A stretch of 64,000 nt of DNA from Sphingomonas sp. HITSZ_GF (GTDB taxonomy: Bacteria > Pseudomonadota > Alphaproteobacteria > Sphingomonadales > Sphingomonadaceae): assembly GCF_029543155.1 (NCBI RefSeq), contig NZ_JARQXA010000003.1, forward strand, positions 186,001 to 250,000, read 5' to 3'. Below the pieces are notes generated by a model. The model saw only the letters and a list, made by a program, of their open reading frames with translations. It did no database searches and was not told where the DNA came from. Below are positions 26,555 to 36,994 of the stretch, one piece after another (the stretch's first letter is position 1; each line of letters starts with the position of its first letter). The translations under genes and the position numbers were made by a program.

Positions 26555-28630
26555 ATGCCCGTGAAGATTCGCTCCGCCATCGCCGCCCTCGCGCTCGCCG
26601 GGATCGCCCTGGACACGGTCGCCATCGCCCAGACCGCTCCTGCCCCAGCCCCGCAGGATGCCGGCACCGGCGACGTGGTGGTGAACATGCGCGGCGTGGA
26701 AATCTCCGACGTCGCCGACCAGATCTCGCGGATCACCGGGCGCACGCTGATCCTCGACCCCGCGGTGAAGGGCGTGGTGACGGTCACCTCATCGACGCCG
26801 CTTTCGCCCTCGGGCGTGTGGGAGCTGTTCCAGTCGGTGCTGCGCGCCAACGGCTTCGCGGCGGTGCGCTCGGGAAGGGCCTGGCGGATCGTGCCGGCGG
26901 CCAATGCGGTGCGCGACGGCGGCATCCCCAGCCGCGGAGCATCGGGCCAGGAGCTGGTGACGCGGATGGTGCGCTTGCAGAACGTGCCCGCCGCCGATGT
27001 CGCCCGCGTGGTGCGCCCGCTGGTCGCTACCTTCGGCAGCGTCGAGCCGCTGAGCACGCCCAACGCCGTGGTGATCACCGACTATTCGGACAATGTCCGC
27101 CGCGTCGAGGCGATCGCACGCTCGCTCGACGGCGGCAGCGGCGCGACCTTCTTCACCATGGCGCTGAAGAACGGCAACGCGACCGACGTGGCGGCATCGC
27201 TGCAGACCGTGCTGGGCGACGGCACGCGGGTGGCCGCCGATGCGCGCAGCAACACGGTGATCGTGCGCGGCACCCCCGCCGCGGTCGGCGAGGCCCGCAA
27301 GATGCTGATCTCGCTCGACCAGCCCGGCGGCGCGACGCCGATCACGCGGATGTTCCGCCTCAACTATGCCGATGCCGAGACGGTGACCGACGTGCTGCGC
27401 GGCGTGCTGGGCCAGGGCGACAGCGCCGACAATCCGGTGGCGAAGAGCCTGAGCGACAGCAGCTCCAACCCGTTCGCGCGGCTGAGCTCGGGCAGCAGCA
27501 ACGGCAATCTCTCGGCGCTGTCGAACAGCGCGGCCTCGACCAGCGGCGGCGTGGGCAGCGCGATGCAGAGCGCCAACACCAGCGGCGCGACGATGCAGAG
27601 CGTGCAGACGCAGACCCCCAAGGGCTTCACCACGCCCGAGCTGACCGTGCAGCCGGCGCCTGAACTCAACGCCGTGGTGATCCGCGGCACGCCCGCCGCG
27701 ATCGCCTCGATCGAGCCGCTGATCACCGATCTCGACGTGCGCCGCCCGCAGGTGCTGATCGAGGCGGCGATCGCCGAGATCACCGGCGACGATGCAGAGC
27801 AGCTGGGCGTGCAGCTGGGCACCAGCGGCGCGGTGCTCAACCAGGTGAAGGGCGCGGCGACCTCGTTCGACCAGTCGGGCGTGTCGATGGGCACGATCCT
27901 GACCGCGCTGGGCGTGCCGGCGGGCAGCGTGCTGGGCAACGGCCTGACCGCGAACGTGGCGATCGGCGACGATTTCTCGATCCTGGTGCAGGCGCTGGGC
28001 ACCTCGACCCGCGCCAACCTGCTCTCCACCCCGCAGATCACCGTGCTCGACAATGTCGCCGGCGAGTTCGTCTCGGGCCAGAACGTGCCGTTCCTCACCG
28101 GATCGATCCTGACCAACTCGACGACGGTGAACCCGTACACCACGATCGAGCGCAAGGACGTGGGCATCACGCTGCGCGTCCTGCCGCGCGTCAATGCCGG
28201 CGACACGATCCGGCTGCAGGTGAACCAGGAAGCCTCGTCGATCGCGGCGGCGCAGACTGCAGCGGCATCGGACCTCGTCACCAATCGCCGCGCAATCACC
28301 ACCACCGTGCTGGCGGACAATGGCCAGACGATCGTGCTGGGCGGCCTGACCGCCGACGACTATACCGACACGCGCCAGCAGGTGCCGATCCTGGGCGACA
28401 TCCCGATCGTCGGCGAGCTGTTCAAGAGCCGCCGCGAGCAGCACCAGAAGCGCACCCTGTTCATCTTCCTCAAGCCGACGATCCTGCGCGACGGCGCCGA
28501 CGCGGCGGCGGCATCGAAGGACCGCTACAACCGGCTGCGCGCGGACGAGATTCAGAACATCAAGCGCGGCAGCCTGCTGCTCACCCCGCCGACGCCGCGG
28601 CTGACGGTGGAGATCGACGGGATTTATTGA
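26555..28630 (+). CDS. gspD: Type II secretion secretin GspD
   Basis: 691 residues. A signal peptide (about 1-25, ending AIAQ) is followed by N0 (VVNMRGVEISDVADQISRITGRT), N1-N3 repeats, with a Ser/Asn/Gly-rich insert (about 285-350) in one of them, and the C-terminal secretin barrel with LSTPQITVLDN, SGQNVPFLTGS and GITLRVLPRV. It forms the outer-membrane gate. The ATG lies four bases after the gspC stop. Confidence 0.94.
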   Translation: MPVKIRSAIAALALAGIALDTVAIAQTAPAPAPQDAGTGDVVVNMRGVEISDVADQISRITGRTLILDPAVKGVVTVTSSTPLSPSGVWELFQSVLRANGFAAVRSGRAWRIVPAANAVRDGGIPSRGASGQELVTRMVRLQNVPAADVARVVRPLVATFGSVEPLSTPNAVVITDYSDNVRRVEAIARSLDGGSGATFFTMALKNGNATDVAASLQTVLGDGTRVAADARSNTVIVRGTPAAVGEARKMLISLDQPGGATPITRMFRLNYADAETVTDVLRGVLGQGDSADNPVAKSLSDSSSNPFARLSSGSSNGNLSALSNSAASTSGGVGSAMQSANTSGATMQSVQTQTPKGFTTPELTVQPAPELNAVVIRGTPAAIASIEPLITDLDVRRPQVLIEAAIAEITGDDAEQLGVQLGTSGAVLNQVKGAATSFDQSGVSMGTILTALGVPAGSVLGNGLTANVAIGDDFSILVQALGTSTRANLLSTPQITVLDNVAGEFVSGQNVPFLTGSILTNSTTVNPYTTIERKDVGITLRVLPRVNAGDTIRLQVNQEASSIAAAQTAAASDLVTNRRAITTTVLADNGQTIVLGGLTADDYTDTRQQVPILGDIPIVGELFKSRREQHQKRTLFIFLKPTILRDGADAAAASKDRYNRLRADEIQNIKRGSLLLTPPTPRLTVEIDGIY

Positions 28631-28726
28631 GGGGCGAATGTACAGGATTGAACTGGCGGCGATCGCAGCCAGAATCTGACTAGTGACTTCTAGGCGGAAT
28701 TGACGAGCGCCGTACCCTGCAAATTA

Positions 28727-29209
28727 TCACAACGAGATTGCGGCAATGCCGCTAACGAACAATGCACCAGATATCCAACCTAGAGATGGCGCAATCCAAG
28801 CGTAGCGATACCGGCGCCTTCTCGAAGCTCTAAATCGAGCCTCAACCCACTTGAGCCGCCGTCCGCTGATCGCCACACGGCTCCAGTATGCGTCTTGACG
28901 CATAAGCAAATCAGCGAGGGTTCCATACATTCCTTGAATGGTCATGGCGCCAAACATCGCAAAAACCACACCGGCGCCGAAAAGGCTGACGGGAAGTAAG
29001 CTGGTTGACGCCTTCTCATGAGAATTGATCAGAGCAGCCGCACCGCCACCATTTAAAGCGAATAAAGACGCAGTAAGCCACCGAGATATGGTGCCAAATT
29101 CAGCGCTTATAAACGCCGACTGCCTGTCAATTCGTTCCACCGCGCGTTTCGCGAGTAACTTGTTAAGATCATCCGACATATTTCGCATGACCTGCCACTT
29201 GTCCGCCAT
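28727..29209 (-). CDS. Hypothetical membrane protein, probably acquired
   Basis: 160 residues. An N-terminal helical region (DDLNKLLAKRAVERIDRQ) is followed by two membrane helices (about 45-90), an Arg-rich loop (RFRASRRRRYRYAW) and a third helix at the C-terminus. Base composition is visibly poorer in GC than in the T2SS genes on both sides, and the gene interrupts an otherwise continuous secretion region. No family is recognised. The start could also be at internal Met 8 or 11. Confidence 0.65.
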   Translation of the reverse strand: MADKWQVMRNMSDDLNKLLAKRAVERIDRQSAFISAEFGTISRWLTASLFALNGGGAAALINSHEKASTSLLPVSLFGAGVVFAMFGAMTIQGMYGTLADLLMRQDAYWSRVAISGRRLKWVEARFRASRRRRYRYAWIAPSLGWISGALFVSGIAAISL

Positions 29210-29238
29210 CTCGACAAGATCACTATTTTAGCATGTAT

Positions 29239-29682
29239 CTATTGCCCCGGCGCACTCTCCGCCTCACCCGTCTCGATCGGCAGCGGCACGCGCACCCGCT
29301 CCCCACCCCGCGTGAAGAAGGCGGCGTCGATCGCCAGGCTGGCGAGGCTCCAGCCGTCGACGCTTTCGCCGACCCTTAGCGTGCGGGTGGCGCCGTCGCT
29401 GGCCTTTACCAGGGCGACCGCGTCGACGTTCAGCCTGCCGACGATGCCGACGAGTTGCGGCGCATCCGACGGTGCCTCGGCGGGCTCGGCAGTGCCGAAC
29501 AGCGGGCGTTCATAGGCGCGGGCGAGTACCGGCATCGTCCCTGCCCCGATCGGTGCAGGACGCGGTGCGGGCGCCGGCTTCTTGCCGACCGCCCCCGGCA
29601 ACAGCAGCACGACCGGCATCGCGACGGCAAAGGCGCCGACCACGCCGAGCGCGACCCATTCGGGGCGGAGCTTCAGCGCCAT
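29239..29682 (-). CDS. GspC HR-domain/PilP-like inner-membrane protein
   Basis: 147 residues. A membrane helix (about 10-32) is followed by a Pro/Ala linker and an HR-like beta domain (APQLVGIVGRLNVDAVALVKASDG...LRVGESVDGWSLASLAIDAAFF) of the kind found in GspC. It lacks the PDZ part of the true GspC encoded nearby. It is the last gene of a three-gene operon and overlaps the gene before it by ten bases. Confidence 0.7.
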   Translation of the reverse strand: MALKLRPEWVALGVVGAFAVAMPVVLLLPGAVGKKPAPAPRPAPIGAGTMPVLARAYERPLFGTAEPAEAPSDAPQLVGIVGRLNVDAVALVKASDGATRTLRVGESVDGWSLASLAIDAAFFTRGGERVRVPLPIETGEAESAPGQ

Positions 29683-30137
29683 GCCGCAACCACCTCGCCG
29701 ATCAGGCGGACGCCGCCGCCCGGGATCGGCTCGATCCGCCAGCCGCGAAGCCGCATGAGAGGCTTGCCGCGCTCGAGCGCATCGGCGAGCGCCACCACGG
29801 CCTTTTCGGCGCCCGAGACGCGGATGCGCAGCGCGACGACGCCGGCGGGCGCCGGGGCGGCGCTCTGCTCCTCGACCAGCACGCCGCCGGCCTGGGCGAG
29901 CGCGCGGACGCGCAGCATGATCGCCGCCCTGCCCGCCGCCTCGTCCGCCACGCCGAGCGCAAGGCCGGGGGCGAGCAAGGGCGGCGGCGCGGCGGGCCGG
30001 GCGGCCTCCACCGCGAGCCGGGCATGTTCGGCGCGCGCGGCGGCGAGCGTGCCGAGCGCCGTGCCGGTGGCAGGCGCCAGCAGCAGCGCGACGACGAGGC
30101 CGGCGATGCCGCCGATCGCGAGCGGCGGCAGCTTCAT
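29673..30137 (-). CDS. GspM/PilO-like inner-membrane protein
   Basis: 154 residues. An N-terminal membrane helix (about 8-30) is followed by a coiled-coil-prone Ala/Glu segment and a ferredoxin-like domain (LRIRVSGAEKAVVALADALERGKPLMRLRGWRIEP), as in GspM type b or PilO. It overlaps its neighbours on both sides (ATGA at 30134-30137). A canonical gspM is present elsewhere in the cluster. Confidence 0.7.
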   Translation of the reverse strand: MKLPPLAIGGIAGLVVALLLAPATGTALGTLAAARAEHARLAVEAARPAAPPPLLAPGLALGVADEAAGRAAIMLRVRALAQAGGVLVEEQSAAPAPAGVVALRIRVSGAEKAVVALADALERGKPLMRLRGWRIEPIPGGGVRLIGEVVAAWR

Positions 30138-30664
30138 CGGGCGTCCTCGCGCATCGAGACGATCATCGCCGCGTCGCTGCGCCGCTGGCTGGTGTTGCGC
30201 ATCCCGGCGAATTCGGGCGCGCGGCGGATCGCGGCGCGCAGGGCGTCAGGATCGCCGCCCGTCACATCGAGCTCGAGCCCGCCATCGGCGGTGCGCTCGA
30301 TCCGGGTGAGCGAGGCCTCGGCAGGCAGCACGCCGGCGAGCAATTCGAGCACCTCGCCCGGCGCGGCGCGGCCGGCGGCATTGGCGAGCGCGGCGCGCGC
30401 CGTCCGCGCCGCCGCCTCTGCCTGGAGGCGTGGGGCAAGCTTGTCCTCCAGCACCAGCGACGCACGCTTCTCCTGCCCGGCAAGCAGCGTGGCACCAACC
30501 AGGGTGAGCAGCGGGCCGGCGGCGATCAGCGCGCCGAACGCGGCGGCCATGGCCCAGCCGTCCTGAGGCAAGCGCATGCCGCCCAGCGCCGCCGAAAGCC
30601 GCTGCGAGAGGCTGTCTGCGGCCGGCGCCGGCGAGGCTTCGGGATCGGGCTTTCCGGCGTCCAT
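30134..30664 (-). CDS. GspL C-terminal/PilN-like inner-membrane protein
   Basis: 176 residues from ATG 30664 (an in-frame upstream start at 30709 is less likely). A cytoplasmic Pro/Ala/Asp-rich N-terminus is followed by a membrane helix (about 37-59), a helical stalk and a small alpha/beta domain (ASLTRIERTADGGLELDVTGGDPDALRAAIRR) typical of PilN or the GspL periplasmic part. The actin-like domain of GspL is missing. It is the first gene of the trio. Confidence 0.68.
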   Translation of the reverse strand: MDAGKPDPEASPAPAADSLSQRLSAALGGMRLPQDGWAMAAAFGALIAAGPLLTLVGATLLAGQEKRASLVLEDKLAPRLQAEAAARTARAALANAAGRAAPGEVLELLAGVLPAEASLTRIERTADGGLELDVTGGDPDALRAAIRRAPEFAGMRNTSQRRSDAAMIVSMREDAR

Positions 30665-30702
30665 CGGGCGCCTGCCTAGCCGGTGGAGCGGCCCCAAGCC
30701 AA

Positions 30703-30731
30703 GCGTCATCGAGCGGCAACATAAAAGTCAC
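30703..30731 (+). promoter_or_regulatory. Possible Pho-box-like repeats upstream of phoX
   Basis: Three seven-base units spaced by 11 bases, GCGTCAT, CGGCAAC and AAGTCAC, resemble the PhoB site (CTGTCAT repeats). Only the outer two match well. It is located about 95 bases before the PhoX start. Confidence 0.3.
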
Positions 30732-30824
30732 GGACGCGAAACGGCAATCGCATGCGCGCGTCATCTCGGCCTTCCAAGGACCGGGCAACCGGGTCGCCAG
30801 TGACTCGGCTGCTTGGGGGTTTCC

Positions 30825-33308
30825 ATGACCAATCTGACCGAGACCGGCGCCGGCTATACTGACGGCGACGTCGACACCAACATCCACAACACCGGCCCGA
30901 CCCTGAACACGCTGATCGACCAGCGCTATTCGCGCCGCCAGACGCTGCAGCGCGGCGGCGCGGCGATCGCCGCCGCCACCATGGGCGGCTCGGTCCTCGC
31001 CGCCTGCGACAGCAACTTCACCGATCCGGGCGAAGGCCCGACGATCAGCGCCGGTTCGAGCGGCGCCACCACTTCGGGCAAGCCGGTGACGCTGACCGGC
31101 ACCGGCAGCGCGGCTGCCTATAGCTGGACGCAGATCGCCGGCCCGACGGTGACCCTGACCGGCGCCGACACGCTGACCGCGACCTTCATCGCCCCGTCGG
31201 TAAGCACGGCGACCACGCTGAGCTTCCAGTTCGCCGGCGCCAACAACACCGGCCCGGCCACCGGCACCAAGGTGGACGTGGTGATCAGCCCCGCCGTGCT
31301 CGGCTTCGCTGCCGTCGCCAAGAACAAGCTGGACGTGGTGAGCGTGCCCGCCGGCTACACGGTGACCGTGATCAACCGCACCGGCGACCCGATCCTCTCG
31401 GGCGTCGCCGCGTACAAGAATGACGGCACCGACACCAATTTCGCCGGCCGCATCGGCGACCATGGCGATGCGCTCTACTGGTTCGGCCTGAGCGCCACCG
31501 GCACGCGCGACGCAACCAGCTCGACCCGCGGCCTGCTCGTGCAGAACCACGAGAACATCAACCAGCAGTATCTCCATGTCGCCGGCGCGACCTCGGTCGG
31601 CGGCGCGCGCCCGGAGAGCGAAGCGATCAAGGAGATCGAGTGCCACGGCGTTTCGGTCACCGAAGTGACCGAAGGCGCCAACCGCGCCTGGGCCGTGAAC
31701 GCCACCTCGACGTTCAACCGCCGCATCACCCCGAGCACGCCGATGGTGTTCAACGGGCCAGTGAAGGGCGCGGACCTGCTGAAGACCGCCTTCGCGACCA
31801 ACGGCACCGCCGGCCGCGGCACGATAAACAACTGCGCCAATGGCAATACGCCCTGGGGCACGGCGATCACCTGCGAAGAGAATTGGGCCGGCTATTTCCG
31901 CCGCGCCAGCACCGACACCGCCGGCCGCACTGCCAAGGAACTCGCGGCGCTCAACCGCTACGGCGTGACCAGCGGCTCGGGCAGCTATAGCTGGTCGACC
32001 GTGGTTGCCGCCGATGCCACCAACACGCTGTTCCGCCGCTGGGACGCGCGCGTTTCGGGTGCTACCGCGACCGACGACTTCCGCAACGAGCCGAACCAGT
32101 TCGGCTGGGTGGTCGAGATCGATCCGTACGACAAGACCAAGGCACCGCGGAAGCGCACCGCGCTGGGCCGCATGGGCCATGAGGGCTGCTTCCCCGGCGC
32201 ATTCGTAGTCGGCCGCAAGCCGGCCTGGTACATGGGCGACGACGCGACGAACGAGTATCTCTACAAGTTCGTCTCGAACACCGCCTGGGTCGCCGCCGAT
32301 GCCGATGCGACCGACCGCCTGGCGATCGGCGACAAATATATGGACGCCGGCACGCTCTATGTCGCGGTGTTCAACGCCGACGGCACCGGCAGCTGGAAGG
32401 CGCTGACCTATGGCACGAACGGCATCGACGCGAGCTATGCGCCCTATGCCTTTTCGAGCCAGATCGAAGTGCTGGTGAACCCGCGCCTCGCCGCCGACGC
32501 CGCCGGCGCGACGCCGATGGACCGCCCCGAATGGACTGCGGTGAACCCGGTGACCGGCGAAGTCTATCTGACGCTGACCAACAATGCGAACCGCGTCACC
32601 ACCGCCGACACGCCGACATCGAGCCAGCGCCGCACCGATGCGGCCAACCCGCGCGTCTATGTCGATCTGCCGAGCACCTCGCGCGGCAACCGCAACGGCC
32701 ACATCATCCGCCTGCGCGAGACCGGCGACACGACCGAGGCGACCGGCTTCACCTGGGACATCTATCTGTTCGGTGCGGGCTCGGACCTGGACGCCACCAA
32801 CGTCAACGTATCGGGCCTGACCGCCGACCAGGACTTTTCGAGCCCGGACGGCCTGTACTTCAGCCGCGCGAGCAACGCGGCGGGCAAGGTGAAGCCGCTG
32901 CTGTGGTTCCAGACCGATGACGGCGCCTATACCGACGTGACCAACTGCATGATGCTGGCGGCGATGCCGGGCACCGTCGGCGACGGCGGCGCGCGCACGA
33001 TCACCAACACCAATGGCGCCGGCGTGACTTCCACCCAGGCGACGCGCGTCGGCGCTGCGGCGACGGCGGCGACGCTCAAGCGCTTCCTGGTCGGCCCGGT
33101 CGAGTGCGAGATCACCGGCGTGGACACGACGCCCGACGGCCGCACGCTGTTCGTCGGCATCCAGCACCCGGGCGAAGGCGGCACTGCCGCGGCGCCGTCG
33201 AGCCACTGGCCGGACAGCCAGGCGACCGGCACCGCCGGCGCCACCATCCGCCCGCGCTCGGCGGTGGTGGTGATCACCAAGAATGACGGGGGCCTGGTGG
33301 GGCTCTGA
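30825..33308 (+). CDS. phoX: PhoX-family alkaline phosphatase lipoprotein with Ig/PKD-like insert
   Basis: 827 residues. A Tat motif (SRRQTLQRGG, about residue 38) leads to a lipobox (VLAAC near 62), so the protein is probably exported folded and lipid-anchored. About residues 72-150 look like a PKD/Ig domain (PVTLTGTGSAAAYSWTQIAGPTVTLTG). The PhoX catalytic part follows, with QNHENINQQYLH, WGTAITCEENWAGYF, GRMGHEG and SSPDGLYFSR, motifs that ligate the Ca/Fe cofactor. PhoX releases phosphate from organic esters outside the cytoplasm. The ATG at 30825 is behind a G-rich stretch. Position next to T2SS genes suggests surface export. Confidence 0.88.
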   Translation: MTNLTETGAGYTDGDVDTNIHNTGPTLNTLIDQRYSRRQTLQRGGAAIAAATMGGSVLAACDSNFTDPGEGPTISAGSSGATTSGKPVTLTGTGSAAAYSWTQIAGPTVTLTGADTLTATFIAPSVSTATTLSFQFAGANNTGPATGTKVDVVISPAVLGFAAVAKNKLDVVSVPAGYTVTVINRTGDPILSGVAAYKNDGTDTNFAGRIGDHGDALYWFGLSATGTRDATSSTRGLLVQNHENINQQYLHVAGATSVGGARPESEAIKEIECHGVSVTEVTEGANRAWAVNATSTFNRRITPSTPMVFNGPVKGADLLKTAFATNGTAGRGTINNCANGNTPWGTAITCEENWAGYFRRASTDTAGRTAKELAALNRYGVTSGSGSYSWSTVVAADATNTLFRRWDARVSGATATDDFRNEPNQFGWVVEIDPYDKTKAPRKRTALGRMGHEGCFPGAFVVGRKPAWYMGDDATNEYLYKFVSNTAWVAADADATDRLAIGDKYMDAGTLYVAVFNADGTGSWKALTYGTNGIDASYAPYAFSSQIEVLVNPRLAADAAGATPMDRPEWTAVNPVTGEVYLTLTNNANRVTTADTPTSSQRRTDAANPRVYVDLPSTSRGNRNGHIIRLRETGDTTEATGFTWDIYLFGAGSDLDATNVNVSGLTADQDFSSPDGLYFSRASNAAGKVKPLLWFQTDDGAYTDVTNCMMLAAMPGTVGDGGARTITNTNGAGVTSTQATRVGAAATAATLKRFLVGPVECEITGVDTTPDGRTLFVGIQHPGEGGTAAAPSSHWPDSQATGTAGATIRPRSAVVVITKNDGGLVGL

Positions 33309-33330
33309 TTTCTTCGGTTGGCTGGAATGA

Positions 33331-33363
33331 AGGGGGAGGTCCCGCCGGGGCCTCCCCTTTTGT
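33331..33363 (+). terminator. Rho-independent terminator after phoX
   Basis: GGGGAGG and CCTCCCC arms are followed by TTTTGTTG, 23 bases after the stop. Confidence 0.85.
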
Positions 33364-33379
33364 TGCGGACGCTAGAAGT

Positions 33380-33640
33380 TCACTCGCGGGGCGCCGGAGC
33401 GTCGACCAATAGCCAGTTGTGATTGTCCATCACCGCGGTGATCGAATAGCGCCGCCAATGCCCGTTCTGCTTCCACTGCCATGTGCAGAGCGATTCCGCC
33501 TTTGCCCGGCCCCTGGCGCGGCAGGTCAAGCCGCGCAGATCCTCGACCGCGACGGGCTTCCGGGTGACGACGGCGAGCGCCGCGGCGAACTCGCCGCCGC
33601 TGGGAGCTGCTTGCAGGAAAAGGGCGAGGGACAAGTACAT
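33380..33640 (-). CDS. Small exported protein, unknown function
   Basis: 86 residues. The N-terminus MYLSLALFLQAAPSGG resembles a short signal peptide. The mature part has two Cys (LTCRARG and SLCTWQW) that could form a disulfide, and ends with VMDNHNWLLVDAPAPRE. GGGGGAG lies about ten bases upstream of the ATG. It reads in the same direction as the lipoprotein gene upstream. Confidence 0.6.
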   Translation of the reverse strand: MYLSLALFLQAAPSGGEFAAALAVVTRKPVAVEDLRGLTCRARGRAKAESLCTWQWKQNGHWRRYSITAVMDNHNWLLVDAPAPRE

Positions 33641-33673
33641 CTATGAAATGCTCCCCCACCCGAATTCCCAGCC

Positions 33674-34039
33674 CTACCGATCCGTCCGGCTCAGGATCTT
33701 CGCCACGCCGTTCTTCGGGATGCCGATCATGTAGTTCGTCCCGCCCTTGCAGGTGACGCGCCAGGTGGGGACGCCGTCCTGGTCGGCGATGCGGGTCGAG
33801 CTGTCGACATGGTCGCAGGGGAGCGGCGCGTCCTGGAGGGCGCGGATGAAAGTGGCGTTGCGCTGCGCGTCGGTCTGGGCGAGCACGGCGGCGCTGTAGT
33901 TGGTCTGGTCTGCCGCATTGTCCATGTCGGTCGCGTTGAGCGGCTCGGCCTGGACAGGAGTCATGTTGCCCTCGCCCCCGCCACCGCAGCCTGCGAGCGC
34001 CAGTGCCGCGAGCGATGGCACGATGATGGTCTTCAGCAT
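33674..34039 (-). CDS. Small lipoprotein, unknown function
   Basis: 121 residues. The lipoprotein signal MLKTIIVPSLAALALAGCGGGG has its lipobox Cys at about 18. The mature domain has two Cys (PLPCDHV and RVTCKGG) and ends RWRVTCKGGTNYMIGIPKNG-like. The ATG at 34039 follows AGGGGAC. It may share an operon with the small exported gene 33380-33640, which has a similar two-Cys plan. No family is recognised. Confidence 0.7.
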   Translation of the reverse strand: MLKTIIVPSLAALALAGCGGGGEGNMTPVQAEPLNATDMDNAADQTNYSAAVLAQTDAQRNATFIRALQDAPLPCDHVDSSTRIADQDGVPTWRVTCKGGTNYMIGIPKNGVAKILSRTDR

Positions 34040-34091
34040 GTCGCGTCCCCTTGTTGGTCCCGCCCTCAATGCGGAACCGTAATCAGAGTTC

Positions 34092-35410
34092 CTAGCGCTG
34101 ATACGCCTTGGGCAGCGCGCCTTCCTTCGGATCGAGATAGCGCTGGCGTAGCCGGGTCCAGCGGCTGTCGAGCGACTGCTCGACTCCGTCGATGAACACG
34201 CTGACCACCGAGGTGCCGATCTCGAGCGGATCGCCGTCCCAGATCACCACGTCGCCGCGGCGGCCGGGCTTGAGCGAGCCGAACTCCCCGCCCAGGCCGA
34301 GCGCCTCGGCCGGCTTCGAGCTGATCGCCGCGAACGCCGCGCCCCAATCGAGGCCGGTGGCGCCGGGCACCCTGGTGAGCGCGACGAGATTGCCGGCGTA
34401 CTGCTTTTCCCAGCGGGCCTGGCGGGCCTCGTCCTGGTTGAGCGTGCCGATGCCCACCAGCACGCCCGCGGCGGCCATGCGGCCGACATTCGACTGGCTT
34501 GCGGCGAGTTGCTCGAAATTCTCGGGCAGGTCGGTGAGTGCGTTGGCGATCACCGGCACGCCGGCAGCGGCGATCTGCGCGGCGACGGTCCAGCCTTCGG
34601 CGGCGCCGACGAACACCATCCTGAGCGCCGGCATCTCCTTCTTGAGCTGGAGCAGCACGAGGATGTCCGAGGCGCGCTCGACATGGATGAGCAGCGGCAT
34701 GCGGCCCTGCACCACCGGCACCAGCGCCTCGGCATCGGCGCGGGTGAGGAAGGCATCCTTGCCCCGATCGGTGTAGCTCGCCGGTGCGCGGACATAGTCG
34801 CGGACCTCGAACAGCGCGTTCTTGAGCGTGGCATAGGCTGCGGCGCGGCTGCCGCCGGCGGCACGGGCGCCACTCTCGCCCCATTCCATGAACTGGAAGG
34901 CGCGCGGCTTGCTCACAGCGTCCATGTCCGTGCCGAGATCGATGATCGCGCCCTGGCCGGCGAAGATCGAGCCGCGATTGTCGGGCGCGACCACGGCGCG
35001 GGTAATGCCTTCGGCCCGGTTGATCGCGATCGGGCTGGACTTGGGGTTCACTGCCGGGGCGACGTCGATCGCAGCATGGAAGGGCGCGCTGCTGGCGCCG
35101 CTGTCATTGGTCTCGTCGACGCCGTCGACCTCGACGATGCCCATGCGGGTGAAGCCGGCGAAGATACCGGGCGAGACCCACTTCCCGCCCGCATCGACGA
35201 CGCGCATGCCGGCGGGCACCGCGACGCCGGGACCGGCGGCGACGACCTTGCCGTCGCGGATCACGACGGTGCCGCCCTCGACGGGCTGCGCGCCATCGCC
35301 GACGACGAGCTTGGCGTTGGTGATCGCCACGGTCTGCGCGGCGGCTGGGCCAAAGGGCAAAGCACCGAAGGCGAGCGCAGTGGTGGCCGCGAGGAGGAGC
35401 TTCTTCGTTA

Positions 35411-35414
<4 letters not shown>
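34092..35414 (-). CDS. Exported amidohydrolase-like protein lacking the HxH motif
   Basis: 440 residues from GTG 35414, which overlaps the upstream amidohydrolase stop (GTGA). The signal peptide ends PAAAQ. The fold is amidohydrolase-like: N-terminal beta sandwich (VAITNAKLVVGDGAQPVEGGTVVIRDGKVV), then WVSPGIFAGFTRMG where active members have a PGxIDxHxH motif, and a C-terminal GDVVIWDGDPLEIGTSV. Both metal-binding His of strand 1 are missing, so it is probably not a normal metallohydrolase. It is likely a partner subunit of the active paralog encoded just upstream. Confidence 0.82.
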
Positions 35415-36832
<1,418 letters not shown>

Positions 36833-36994
36833 GCGACTCTCTCCCCTTGCGTAACGTTATGGTGATCGCTCAGGTGCTATCCACTTGGCAAGCAGAGCTT
36901 CTTCACAAAAAGACTGAACCACTCTGGAGTATCCGCATTTTCTCTTGAGCTTGATTGGTGTTATTGACAGTCGCCGGAAGGGGAAGGTGCATCG

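Noticed and set aside
26789..28444. 551-codon minus-strand open frame in gspD
   Set aside because: His/Arg/Ala-rich shadow without start signals; gspD is well supported.
30246..33206. 986-codon minus-strand open frame across phoX
   Set aside because: It is a shadow of phoX; the protein is a low-complexity mix of Ala/Gly/Arg/Val without any motif.
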